From Clostridium sp. UBA4746 (GTDB taxonomy: Bacteria > Bacillota > Clostridia > Clostridiales > Clostridiaceae), in NCBI GenBank assembly GCA_002403785.1, contig DHIM01000139.1, forward strand, positions 1 to 8,753: DNA of 8,753 nucleotides. Reading direction: 5' to 3'. The notes beneath the pieces were generated by a model. The model had not been told where the DNA came from, made no database searches, and saw nothing but the letters and a program-made list of their open reading frames with translations. The position numbers and the translations under genes were made by a program. Positions within the stretch are counted from its first letter, which is position 1, and every line of letters begins with the position of its first letter. This document shows, one piece after another, positions 1 to 5,571 of the stretch.

Positions 1-374
1 GCATATCATCTGTGGATTATTATAAAATATTTTTAGAGTTTAATGCGGAGATTCTTCATGCTGATAATAAAAGTTTAAAAGAAATAGTTAAATTTGATTA
101 TTTAAAGTTTAATAAGAAAAAATTTATGCCCATTTTCCTCTTAAGAGATTTCAGTAAAAGTATTGAAAGAAAATTAAAGGATTCTCAAAGAAAAGGTGAT
201 ATAGAAATACCTTATAGAGATTATCATTTAGAGAACTTCAAGATAGATATTATTAAGTTCTTGAGAAATGAAGAAATAAGTGAAGGCGAATTTTATCTAA
301 TTTATGATGAGGTTGAAGCTGAGAACATAATGGACGTATCTTATTTCATAAATAAAGAAAAAATAATAAAATAA
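1..374 (+). CDS. Partial protein, probable C-terminal part of a B12-binding radical SAM protein (DUF4080-like)
   Basis: The frame is open from base 3 to the TAA at 372-374, and the GTG at 12 has no Shine-Dalgarno site in front of it, so the true start is almost certainly off the left edge. About 123 residues are visible. They are rich in Lys, Ile, Phe and Tyr, with no membrane segment or signal peptide. The segment 'IVKFDYLKFNKKKFMP' and the later 'FLRNEEISEGEFYLIYDE' resemble, from memory, the tail of DUF4080 domains, which lie C-terminal to the catalytic barrel of B12-binding radical SAM proteins of unknown substrate. The catalytic Cys motif would lie upstream and cannot be seen. A degraded radical SAM core of the same general type sits just downstream (432-506), which supports the assignment indirectly. 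The gene ends at a strong terminator and is not part of the ATPase operon. The family call is an inference of moderate strength; that this is a real gene end is much surer. Confidence 0.55.
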   Translation, partial: ISSVDYYKIFLEFNAEILHADNKSLKEIVKFDYLKFNKKKFMPIFLLRDFSKSIERKLKDSQRKGDIEIPYRDYHLENFKIDIIKFLRNEEISEGEFYLIYDEVEAENIMDVSYFINKEKIIK

Positions 375-389
375 TAAATTTAGTAGTAA

Positions 390-449
390 CCATGTAAAAA
401 TAGGATCCACAGTGAAAAAAATAGTGGATCCTATTTTTATATGGTTTTT
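390..449 (+). terminator. Strong intrinsic terminator after the upstream gene
   Basis: Arms 390-410 and 424-444 pair over 21 positions with one G-U wobble, around a 13-nt A-rich loop (411-423). The core stem is TAGGATCCAC / GTGGATCCTA. It is flanked by an A-tract on the left arm and a U-tract on the right arm (434-438), with a second T-run at 445-449. The A-tract/U-tract arrangement means it could also stop transcripts coming from the other strand. It begins 15 nt after the stop codon of the upstream gene and separates that gene from the ATPase operon. Confidence 0.9.
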
Positions 450-506
450 GTAACTAGAGGATGTCCTTTTAGTTGTAAATATTGTCTTTCGTCCGGACAT
501 GTATAA
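432..506 (+). pseudogene. Relic of a radical SAM [4Fe-4S] core (CxxxCxxC), truncated
   Basis: In the frame of base 432 the DNA reads YFYMVFVTRGCPFSCKYCLSSGHV and then stops at TAA 504-506. The segment TRGCPFSCKYCLSS (453-494) contains CxxxCxxC, the motif that binds the [4Fe-4S] cluster in radical SAM enzymes. The 'RGCPF(N/S)C.YCLSS' form is the one I associate with B12-binding radical SAM proteins carrying a DUF4080 tail. Nothing that could be a whole enzyme surrounds it. An ATG at 441 would give only 21 residues, has no Shine-Dalgarno site, and its 5' side is the terminator arm. Two more stops follow, at 513-515 and 570-572, with a short open stretch between them. I read this as a leftover of a lost gene, perhaps a tandem copy of the upstream one. 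Coincidence is possible but unlikely for fourteen motif-like residues. Confidence 0.6.
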
Positions 507-549
507 ATAAGTTAATATTACGAATATTCATTAAATTTACCAAAAGAGG

Positions 550-578
550 TTGAAATTTGCATGAAAAATTAGTATAAT
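550..578 (+). promoter_or_regulatory. Predicted housekeeping-sigma promoter of the V-ATPase operon
   Basis: A -35 box TTGAAA (550-555, five of six consensus bases) and a perfect -10 box TATAAT (573-578) are separated by exactly 17 nt. Transcription should start near 585. This is the only good sigma-A-like promoter I see between the terminator and the first ATPase gene, and it predicts a 5' leader of about 190 nt. No operator palindrome is evident around it. Confidence 0.8.
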
Positions 579-603
579 CAAGTTGTATTAAATACTACAT
601 GAA

Positions 604-643
604 ATATAATAAAAAATACCATACTAGGTATTTTTTATTATAT
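604..643 (+). promoter_or_regulatory. AT-rich 17-bp hairpin in the operon leader, possible attenuator
   Basis: Arms 604-620 and 627-643 are perfect reverse complements over 17 bp, around the 6-nt loop ATACTA. Only the two base pairs next to the loop are G-C; the rest are A-T, with a run of six U on the right arm. It begins about 20 nt after the predicted transcription start. It resembles a weak intrinsic terminator and could attenuate the operon or shape the 5' end of the mRNA. AATACC, part of the left arm (615-620), recurs at 671-676 and could compete for the right arm. The function is inferred. Confidence 0.5.
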
Positions 644-763
644 AGAGCATTATAAATAAATTATACTCATAATACCTATTTAGAGATATAAAAATAAATA
701 ATAAGCTAAAAAAGAATAACAGAGTGATTTGTTATTTATTTTCATGTCACTTGTTAGAAAAAA

Positions 764-772
764 AGGTGGTGA
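764..772 (+). promoter_or_regulatory. Ribosome binding site fixing the TTG start of the first ATPase gene
   Basis: AGGTGGTGA, with GGTGG at 765-769, sits 7 nt before TTG 777. The in-frame ATG at 744 and TTG at 729 have no purine-rich site upstream, so this site decides the start. Confidence 0.75.
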
Positions 773-776
773 TATT

Positions 777-1103
777 TTGGCATTAGAGGCAATTAAAAGT
801 ATAAAAGATGCAGAAACGAAAGCAGTAGCTATTATAAGTGAAGCAATCTCAGGTGGTAAGGATACATTAAGAAAATCTGAAATCGAAGCCGACGGTCAAT
901 ATGAAAAGGTTTTGAAAGCTGCTAGAGAAGAAACTAAAAAAATCATTGAAAATGCTAAGGAGGATGGTAAAACAAAGTCTATACCAATAATCGAAACAGG
1001 TAAAATAGAGGTCATGAATATTCTTAATTTAGAACCTGAAAGATTTGATAGGGCAGTAAGTATAGTGTTTGAAAGGATAGTGAAAAATAATGGCAATAGT
1101 TAA
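777..1103 (+). CDS. ntpF: V-type ATPase G/H-like peripheral stalk subunit
   Basis: This 108-residue hydrophilic protein should form the elongated peripheral stalk with subunit E, which holds the catalytic head still against the membrane subunit I. Residues 1 to about 75 are dense in Ala, Glu and Lys with heptad-like spacing ('AREETKKIIENAKEDG'), as expected for a right-handed stalk coiled coil. The last 30 residues form a short helix ending in 'FDRAVSIVFERIV'. Length and position as the first gene before I match E. hirae ntpF, whose product pairs with NtpE; in clostridial annotations it is often called subunit G or H. Translation starts at a TTG preceded by a good Shine-Dalgarno site. Upstream in-frame starts would add an unrelated tail with no such site. 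The 3' end overlaps the next gene by 14 nt, suggesting coupled translation. Family identity rests on composition, size and context, because this subunit is poorly conserved. Confidence 0.82.
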   Translation: MALEAIKSIKDAETKAVAIISEAISGGKDTLRKSEIEADGQYEKVLKAAREETKKIIENAKEDGKTKSIPIIETGKIEVMNILNLEPERFDRAVSIVFERIVKNNGNS

Positions 1104-3036
1104 AATGAGTAAATTCACATTGTTTGCCTTTCAATCACATAAAGAAAAATTGCTTGATAGCCTTCACCAATTTGAAAATGTTCAATTTATAGATCTACAA
1201 AAATATCAAGAAGAAAATTTGCAATCGCTCCAAAAGGACTCAGAAAACGAAAAAGTTTCTTATGTAGAAGGTGAGCAAGCAAAAGTAAAATTTGCCCTTG
1301 ATCTATTAATAAAGCACTCCGAAAAGGAAGGTGCTATAAAATCTTTAGTCAAAGGTAAAAGTACTTTAAATTATGAGGAGTTAGAAACTTTAGCTAAAAA
1401 ATCAAATTATAGTGAAAACTATAAAAAGCTTAAAGATAAAGATAACGATTTGCTGGAAATGAAGAATGAAAAAACTAAAATTAATTCTGAAATTGAGGTT
1501 TTAGCACCATGGATATCATTAGATACTGCTTTTAATGATTTAAAATCATTGAATTCCTCAATATTTTTAATGGGATCATTGCCAAAAGTTTTTAAAGACA
1601 CTTTCAGAGAAAAATTCGAAAGTGAAATTTCATATTCCTACTTAGAAGTTATTAGTGAAGTGAAAGATGAAATAAATCTAATTGCTTTAGTACATAAAGA
1701 TTTTGAAGATAAAGCAATAGAAATACTTAAGCTTTACAGCTTTAATGCAATTAATCTAAAATATGATGGAATTGTATCAGTGGAGGTAAGCACATTTAAG
1801 AAAAGATTAGAAGAAATATCTAATAAGGAAGAAAGAATAAATATTGAAATAAAGAATGACTGCCAGTATATAGAGGATTTTAAAATAGTATACGAATATT
1901 TATCGAATAAACATATAAAAGCGTTGGCGTGTAAAAATTTCTTAAAAACAGAGAGCACTGTTGTCATAGAGGGATGGGTGCCTACAGGACTATCAAAAGA
2001 CCTAGAAGATGTAATAAAGGTTATAATTAAAGATGATTTTTATTTAGAGCTAGAAGAAGCTACAAAGGAAGATGATGATGTACCAATACTTTTGAAAAAC
2101 AATGCGATTTTAGAACCTTTTGAGTCAATAATATCAATGTATAGTTTACCTAAATACTCAGAGATAGACCCAACGCCGCTTATGGCACCTTTTTATATGT
2201 TGTTCTTTGGAATGATGTTAGGTGATATTGGATATGGTGTAGTAATATTTGTAGTTGCAGCACTTGCATTAAAAAAATTCAATTTAGAGGAAGTACAGCG
2301 AAAGTTTGTTAAATTTTTCTTAGTGCTAAGTATACCAACAATAGTGGCGGGGATTGTTTATGGAAGCTTTTTTGGAAATCTAATTAAATTTAATTCACTA
2401 ATAAATCCAGCAGAAGATATAATGACATTATTGATTATATCTATAGCAATTGGTGCATTCCAAATTTATTTTGGCCTTGGAGTTAAAGGGTACATACTAA
2501 TTAGAGATGGTAAGCAGATGGATGCTGTTTATGATGTTCTAACATGGTATTTTGCATTAACAGGAGCATTTTTATTATTAGGTGGGGCTCAAGTAGGATT
2601 AAGTCCAGTTGTAATCGAAATAGGTAAATGGGTTATGATAACAGGGATGGTTACAATAGTATTAACTCAAGGAAGAGAAAATAGTGGTATAGGTGCGAAG
2701 CTTGGTGGAGGTATATATGGATTATATGGTATATCTGGATATATAGGGGACTTGGTTTCATATTCAAGGATTATGGCTATTGGACTTGCAGGTGGGTTCA
2801 TAGCATCAGCTTTTAATATGCTTATTGGAATGATACCATCTCCATTTAATATTGTTTTAGGTGCATTTATATTTGTGGGTGCACAAACATTTAATTTATT
2901 ATTAAGTTCATTATCAGCTTATGTTCATAGTGCTAGGCTTCAGTATGTAGAGTATTTTAGCAAGTTTTATGAAGGTGGAGGAAAAGCCTTTAAAATGTTT
3001 AAATCAAGAAATCAATATATTAATGTAAAAAAATAA
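1090..3036 (+). CDS. ntpI: V-type ATPase subunit I (a subunit), membrane stator
   Basis: At 648 residues this is the usual length. The N-terminal half (about 1-350) is soluble, with coiled-coil stretches around 90-130 and 235-260, and binds the peripheral stalks. The C-terminal half (about 365-625) has roughly seven or eight membrane helices, beginning at 'PTPLMAPFYMLFFGMMLGD', a strongly conserved family segment. This domain supplies the two ion half-channels next to the K ring. Two key arginines are visible: Arg560 in 'DLVSYSRIMAIGLAG' and Arg616 in 'YVHSARLQYVEYFSKFYEGG'. Their spacing of 56 equals that recalled for Arg573 and Arg629 of E. hirae NtpI, which face the ion-binding glutamate of the ring. 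I chose ATG 1090, with AAAGGA at 1072-1077, although the spacing of 12 nt is long. The in-frame ATG at 1105 is even further from it. Coupling with the overlapping upstream gene may compensate. Confidence 0.97.
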   Translation: MAIVKMSKFTLFAFQSHKEKLLDSLHQFENVQFIDLQKYQEENLQSLQKDSENEKVSYVEGEQAKVKFALDLLIKHSEKEGAIKSLVKGKSTLNYEELETLAKKSNYSENYKKLKDKDNDLLEMKNEKTKINSEIEVLAPWISLDTAFNDLKSLNSSIFLMGSLPKVFKDTFREKFESEISYSYLEVISEVKDEINLIALVHKDFEDKAIEILKLYSFNAINLKYDGIVSVEVSTFKKRLEEISNKEERINIEIKNDCQYIEDFKIVYEYLSNKHIKALACKNFLKTESTVVIEGWVPTGLSKDLEDVIKVIIKDDFYLELEEATKEDDDVPILLKNNAILEPFESIISMYSLPKYSEIDPTPLMAPFYMLFFGMMLGDIGYGVVIFVVAALALKKFNLEEVQRKFVKFFLVLSIPTIVAGIVYGSFFGNLIKFNSLINPAEDIMTLLIISIAIGAFQIYFGLGVKGYILIRDGKQMDAVYDVLTWYFALTGAFLLLGGAQVGLSPVVIEIGKWVMITGMVTIVLTQGRENSGIGAKLGGGIYGLYGISGYIGDLVSYSRIMAIGLAGGFIASAFNMLIGMIPSPFNIVLGAFIFVGAQTFNLLLSSLSAYVHSARLQYVEYFSKFYEGGGKAFKMFKSRNQYINVKK

Positions 3037-3061
3037 AAGCAAATTCAAGGAGGAATTAATA

Positions 3062-3538
3062 ATGACATTGATGGAATTTTTAGTTAAAAATGGTGGGTAC
3101 GTCTTTGCTGCATTTGGGATGGCTTTAGCTGTTATTTTACCTGGAATCGGATCAGCAAAAGGTGTAGGTCTAGTTGGTGAAGTAGCTGCGGGACTCACAA
3201 CAGAAGAACCGGAGAAATTTGGTAAAGCACTTATTCTTCAATTATTACCAGGTACACAAGGACTTTATGGTTTCGTTATAGGACTTATGGTATTACCTAA
3301 ATTAGCAATGGCTATGACTTTAGATATGGGATTATATTTATTTATGGCTTGTTTACCAATAGCATTTGTTGGATACTATTCTGCAATTTCTCAGGCTAAA
3401 ACATCTTCAGCTGGTATAGCGATATTGGCAAAAAAACCGGAACATATGACAAAAGCTATTATACTAGCTGTAATGGTTGAAACATATGCAATTTTAGCAT
3501 TTGTTGTTTCAATAATTTTAGTAACGAAAACATTTTAG
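3062..3538 (+). CDS. ntpK: V-type ATPase subunit K (c-ring proteolipid), probably Na+-binding
   Basis: This 158-residue, very hydrophobic protein has four membrane helices in two hairpins (about 10-45, 54-80, 88-120 and 128-156), as in the 16-kDa proteolipids that build the rotor ring. The ion-binding carboxylate is Glu140 in helix 4 ('VMVETYAILAF'). The other Na+ ligands known from E. hirae NtpK (Leu61, Thr64, Gln65, Gln110, Glu139) are all matched here at +1: Leu62, Thr65, Gln66, Gln111 and Glu140. The first hairpin has Gln66 where the second has Glu140, so each subunit binds one ion. A strong Shine-Dalgarno AAGGAGGA (3047-3054) lies 7 nt before the ATG, consistent with the need for about ten copies per complex. 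The gene starts 25 nt after ntpI and no terminator separates it from ntpE. Confidence 0.97.
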   Translation: MTLMEFLVKNGGYVFAAFGMALAVILPGIGSAKGVGLVGEVAAGLTTEEPEKFGKALILQLLPGTQGLYGFVIGLMVLPKLAMAMTLDMGLYLFMACLPIAFVGYYSAISQAKTSSAGIAILAKKPEHMTKAIILAVMVETYAILAFVVSIILVTKTF

Positions 3539-3591
3539 GGTTAAGAGAAAGACATTCTGATTTTAAACTAAGAAGTTAGAGGGTGCAAAAT

Positions 3592-4191
3592 ATGTCAAAT
3601 CTAGAAAACTTATCTGCTAAGATAATAGAAGATGCTAATATTAAAGCAGAAGCTATATTGAAAGAAGCTAACGAAAATGAGAATTTAATGGTAGAAAAGA
3701 AAATAAAAGAGGCAGAGGTGCTAAAAAACCAAATGCTTGAAAAAACTAAAATTGAAGCCATTATGGTAAACAAGAGAATTATATCAAATTCTCAGCTAAC
3801 TGTAAGAAATGAAAAGCTAGTTGCTATGCAAAAAATGATTGATAAGGTATTTGCGTGTGCTTTAGAAAAACTTTTAGCAATGAATGATAAAGAATATTTG
3901 GAACTTATAAAAAGATATCTTCTATCAATGCCAATAGTAGGGAATGAAGAAATAATAATTCCTGGGAAATATAGGAATATTGTAAGCGAGGAGTATCTAT
4001 CTGAAATTAATGAATCACTAAAAACTCTTGGAAAAATAGGGGAATTAAGTTTAAGTTCTGACGCTCGGGATATAAAAAGTGGATTTATAGTACTTAAAGA
4101 TGGGATAGAAGTTAACAATACTTTTGATAGTTTAGTTAATTCATTAAGGGATGAGCTTGAACCTAAAATAGTTAAAGAACTATTCAAATAA
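3592..4191 (+). CDS. ntpE: V-type ATPase subunit E, peripheral stalk
   Basis: This 199-residue protein pairs with the G-like subunit to form the peripheral stalks that link subunit B at the head to subunit I at the membrane. Residues 1 to about 75 are a charged Ala/Glu/Lys helix ('AKIIEDANIKAEAILKEA') of the kind that forms the stalk. The rest is the mixed alpha/beta head domain that contacts the A3B3 hexamer, including 'LISNSQL'-like and 'DIKSGFIVLKDGIEVNNTFDSLV' family features; the latter C-terminal segment is typical of E subunits. I chose ATG 3592, with AGAGGGTG at 3578-3585 about 7 nt upstream. The in-frame GTG at 3583 lies within that ribosome site and would destroy it as a start signal. 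The gap after ntpK is 53 nt and shows nothing but the ribosome site. A perfect hairpin follows the stop codon. Confidence 0.94.
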   Translation: MSNLENLSAKIIEDANIKAEAILKEANENENLMVEKKIKEAEVLKNQMLEKTKIEAIMVNKRIISNSQLTVRNEKLVAMQKMIDKVFACALEKLLAMNDKEYLELIKRYLLSMPIVGNEEIIIPGKYRNIVSEEYLSEINESLKTLGKIGELSLSSDARDIKSGFIVLKDGIEVNNTFDSLVNSLRDELEPKIVKELFK

Positions 4192-4193
4192 AT

Positions 4194-4224
4194 GGAAGAT
4201 AACAATTAATAATTGTTATCTTCC
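4194..4224 (+). promoter_or_regulatory. Perfect 14-bp intercistronic hairpin between ntpE and ntpC
   Basis: Arms 4194-4207 (GGAAGATAACAATT) and 4211-4224 are exact reverse complements around a 3-nt loop AAT. It starts 2 nt after the ntpE stop and ends 12 nt before the ntpC Shine-Dalgarno site. It is followed by TGATTAAAATAAGG, not a U-tract, so it does not look like an efficient intrinsic terminator. A 3'-end stabiliser or RNase processing signal within the operon mRNA is a more likely role, and this is an inference. It is the only clear hairpin I see between genes inside the operon. Confidence 0.6.
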
Positions 4225-4251
4225 TGATTAAAATAAGGAGGATAGCCATAT

Positions 4252-5253
4252 ATGGATAATATGAGTTTTGCACAAGCTGTGGCTAGGCTAAGAGTATTAG
4301 AAACAAGACTCCTTAATAAAGTAAAGATTGAGAGAATGATTGATAGTGCCTCGGCGGGTGACGTGCTTAAGATCTTGCAGGAAAATGAATATGCAAGTTT
4401 GATGGGAAATGTAAAAAGAGCAGAGGACTACAACATACTACTTAAGGAGGAGTTGAAAAGAGTATATTCACTTATGTATAAAGTTTCACCAGACCCCATT
4501 ATAGTAGATATTATGAGTTTGAAATATGACTATCATAATATCAAGGTAATGTTAAAAGGAAGGGCTTTAGATAAGAATTTATCTCATATGTTAATTCCAG
4601 TAGGTACAGTAAAAATAGAAAAATTAAAGTTTTATATGAAGGCTATGGAGTACAAGGAATTAAACCCTAAGATGAGGGAAGCTATAATTGAGGCAGATAA
4701 AGTTTACCAAGAACTTAATGATCCTCAAAAGATAGATATTATATTAGATAGACATATGTATGTAGATATGTTAACTAAGGCAAAAGAAACAAAAAATGAT
4801 TTTATAATTGATTATGTTAAGAGCAGTATAGATTTTTCTAATATAAAGTCAATTATTAGATTGAAAAAACAAGAAAAAGATGTAAACTTTTTCAATGAGG
4901 TTATCTTGAATGGCGGAGATATAGATAGTGGTGTTTTATTAAGCTCATTTAATGAGCCTATTGAAAATATGGCAACTAAATTTTCTTCATCAAAGTATGG
5001 AGAAGTTGTAAGAAGTGGACTCGAAGAATATATTAAAACTGGTAAACTTTCTAGTCTAGAAAAGTTATCAGAAAACTATATTATGAAGAATCTAAAAGCT
5101 GCTAAGTATGTTACTTTTGGACCTGAGCCAATATTTGCGTATATTGCAGCAAAGGAGACAGAAATAAAAATAATAAGAATAATTATGGTTGGGAAATTAA
5201 ATAATGTTGATACGCCTATCATAAAAGAAAGGGTGCGTGAAGTTTATGCATAA
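4252..5253 (+). CDS. ntpC: V-type ATPase subunit C (d subunit), rotor-to-ring coupler
   Basis: This 333-residue, largely helical protein without membrane segments has the family's usual length. C/d is funnel-shaped, sits on the cytoplasmic face of the K ring, and receives the D-F central shaft, passing rotation to the membrane ring. Recognisable family features are 'SLKYDYHNIKVMLKGRAL' near residues 88-105 and the C-terminal 'AAKETEIKIIRIIMVGKLNN', ending in 'IKERVREVYA'. The fold is built from three similar helical units, fitting the repeated 'D..N.K..I/L' patterns seen around 92, 196 and the C-terminus. The ATG at 4252 has a strong AAGGAGGA site (4235-4242) 9 nt upstream; the ATG at 4261 is too far from it. 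Its 3' end overlaps the next gene by 8 nt. Confidence 0.95.
   Translation: MDNMSFAQAVARLRVLETRLLNKVKIERMIDSASAGDVLKILQENEYASLMGNVKRAEDYNILLKEELKRVYSLMYKVSPDPIIVDIMSLKYDYHNIKVMLKGRALDKNLSHMLIPVGTVKIEKLKFYMKAMEYKELNPKMREAIIEADKVYQELNDPQKIDIILDRHMYVDMLTKAKETKNDFIIDYVKSSIDFSNIKSIIRLKKQEKDVNFFNEVILNGGDIDSGVLLSSFNEPIENMATKFSSSKYGEVVRSGLEEYIKTGKLSSLEKLSENYIMKNLKAAKYVTFGPEPIFAYIAAKETEIKIIRIIMVGKLNNVDTPIIKERVREVYA
5228..5235 (+). promoter_or_regulatory. Ribosome binding site of the F subunit, inside ntpC
   Basis: AAAGGGTG lies in the last codons of ntpC, 10 nt before ATG 5246. The in-frame GTG at 5237 is only one base away from it and so cannot be its start, which fixes the ATG. Confidence 0.7.
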
Positions 5254-5554
5254 AGTAGGAGTAGTTGGAGATAAAGATTCAATACTTGCTTTTAAAGCTC
5301 TTGGAATTGACGTATATCCTGTTACCTTGGCTGATGAAGCTAAAAAAGTAATCGACAAAATGGTGTCAAGTAATTATGCTGTTATATTTGTTACTGAGCA
5401 GATAGCTCAACACTTAGATGAAACTATAGCAAGATACAATAAACAGATGATTCCTGCCATTATACTAATACCAAGTAATCAAGGCTCACTAAATATAGGA
5501 ATGCAAAGAATTAGAGATAATGTGGAAAAGGCAGTGGGCGTAAATATTTTATAG
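5246..5554 (+). CDS. ntpG: V-type ATPase subunit F, central rotor shaft
   Basis: This 102-residue protein opens with 'KVGVVGDKDSILAFKALGIDVYPV', the diagnostic N-terminus of V/A-type F subunits. It has an alternating beta/alpha (Rossmann-like) fold, and 'YAVIFVTEQIA' near residues 47-57 is the next conserved block. F binds the D subunit near the bottom of the A3B3 head and turns with it. The E. hirae protein, confusingly named NtpG, is almost the same length. Many clostridial annotations call this gene atpF or ntpF. The start is ATG 5246, set by a ribosome site in the end of ntpC, and the first 8 nt overlap ntpC, so the two are probably translationally coupled. The C-terminal 25 residues form the flexible helix of the family. 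A 17-nt gap with a ribosome site leads to ntpA. Confidence 0.95.
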   Translation: MHKVGVVGDKDSILAFKALGIDVYPVTLADEAKKVIDKMVSSNYAVIFVTEQIAQHLDETIARYNKQMIPAIILIPSNQGSLNIGMQRIRDNVEKAVGVNIL

Positions 5555-5560
5555 GAAGGT

Positions 5561-5566
5561 AGGGAG
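5561..5566 (+). promoter_or_regulatory. Ribosome binding site fixing the TTG start of ntpA
   Basis: AGGGAG ends 5 nt before TTG 5572. The first in-frame ATG is many codons inside the conserved beta-barrel, so TTG must be the start. Confidence 0.7.
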
Positions 5567-5571
5567 ATAAC

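Noticed and set aside
297..500. Minus-strand open frame across the terminator and radical SAM relic
   Set aside because: It includes the terminator stem, has no ribosome site, and its composition looks like an antisense shadow of AT-rich DNA.
662..674. Second promoter with TATACT or CATAAT as -10 box in the leader
   Set aside because: No -35-like hexamer lies at a suitable distance. AT-rich DNA yields such boxes by chance.
715..736. Small hairpin AATAACA / TGTTATT near the first ATPase gene
   Set aside because: Only 7 bp with one G-C pair and an 8-nt loop; too weak to call.
729..776. Longer N-terminus for the first ATPase gene, from TTG 729 or ATG 744
   Set aside because: Neither has a ribosome site, and the added residues do not resemble the family's N-terminus. 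The AGGTGGTGA at 764-772 points to TTG 777.
585..776. Sodium-sensing riboswitch in the operon leader
   Set aside because: Tempting, because Na+ riboswitches are known to control ion-transport genes, but I see no compact GC-bearing conserved core, only AT-rich sequence. A covariance-model search would settle it.
3539..3591. Terminator or extra small gene between ntpK and ntpE
   Set aside because: The 53-nt gap shows no stem-loop with a U-tract and no start codon with a ribosome site other than that of ntpE.
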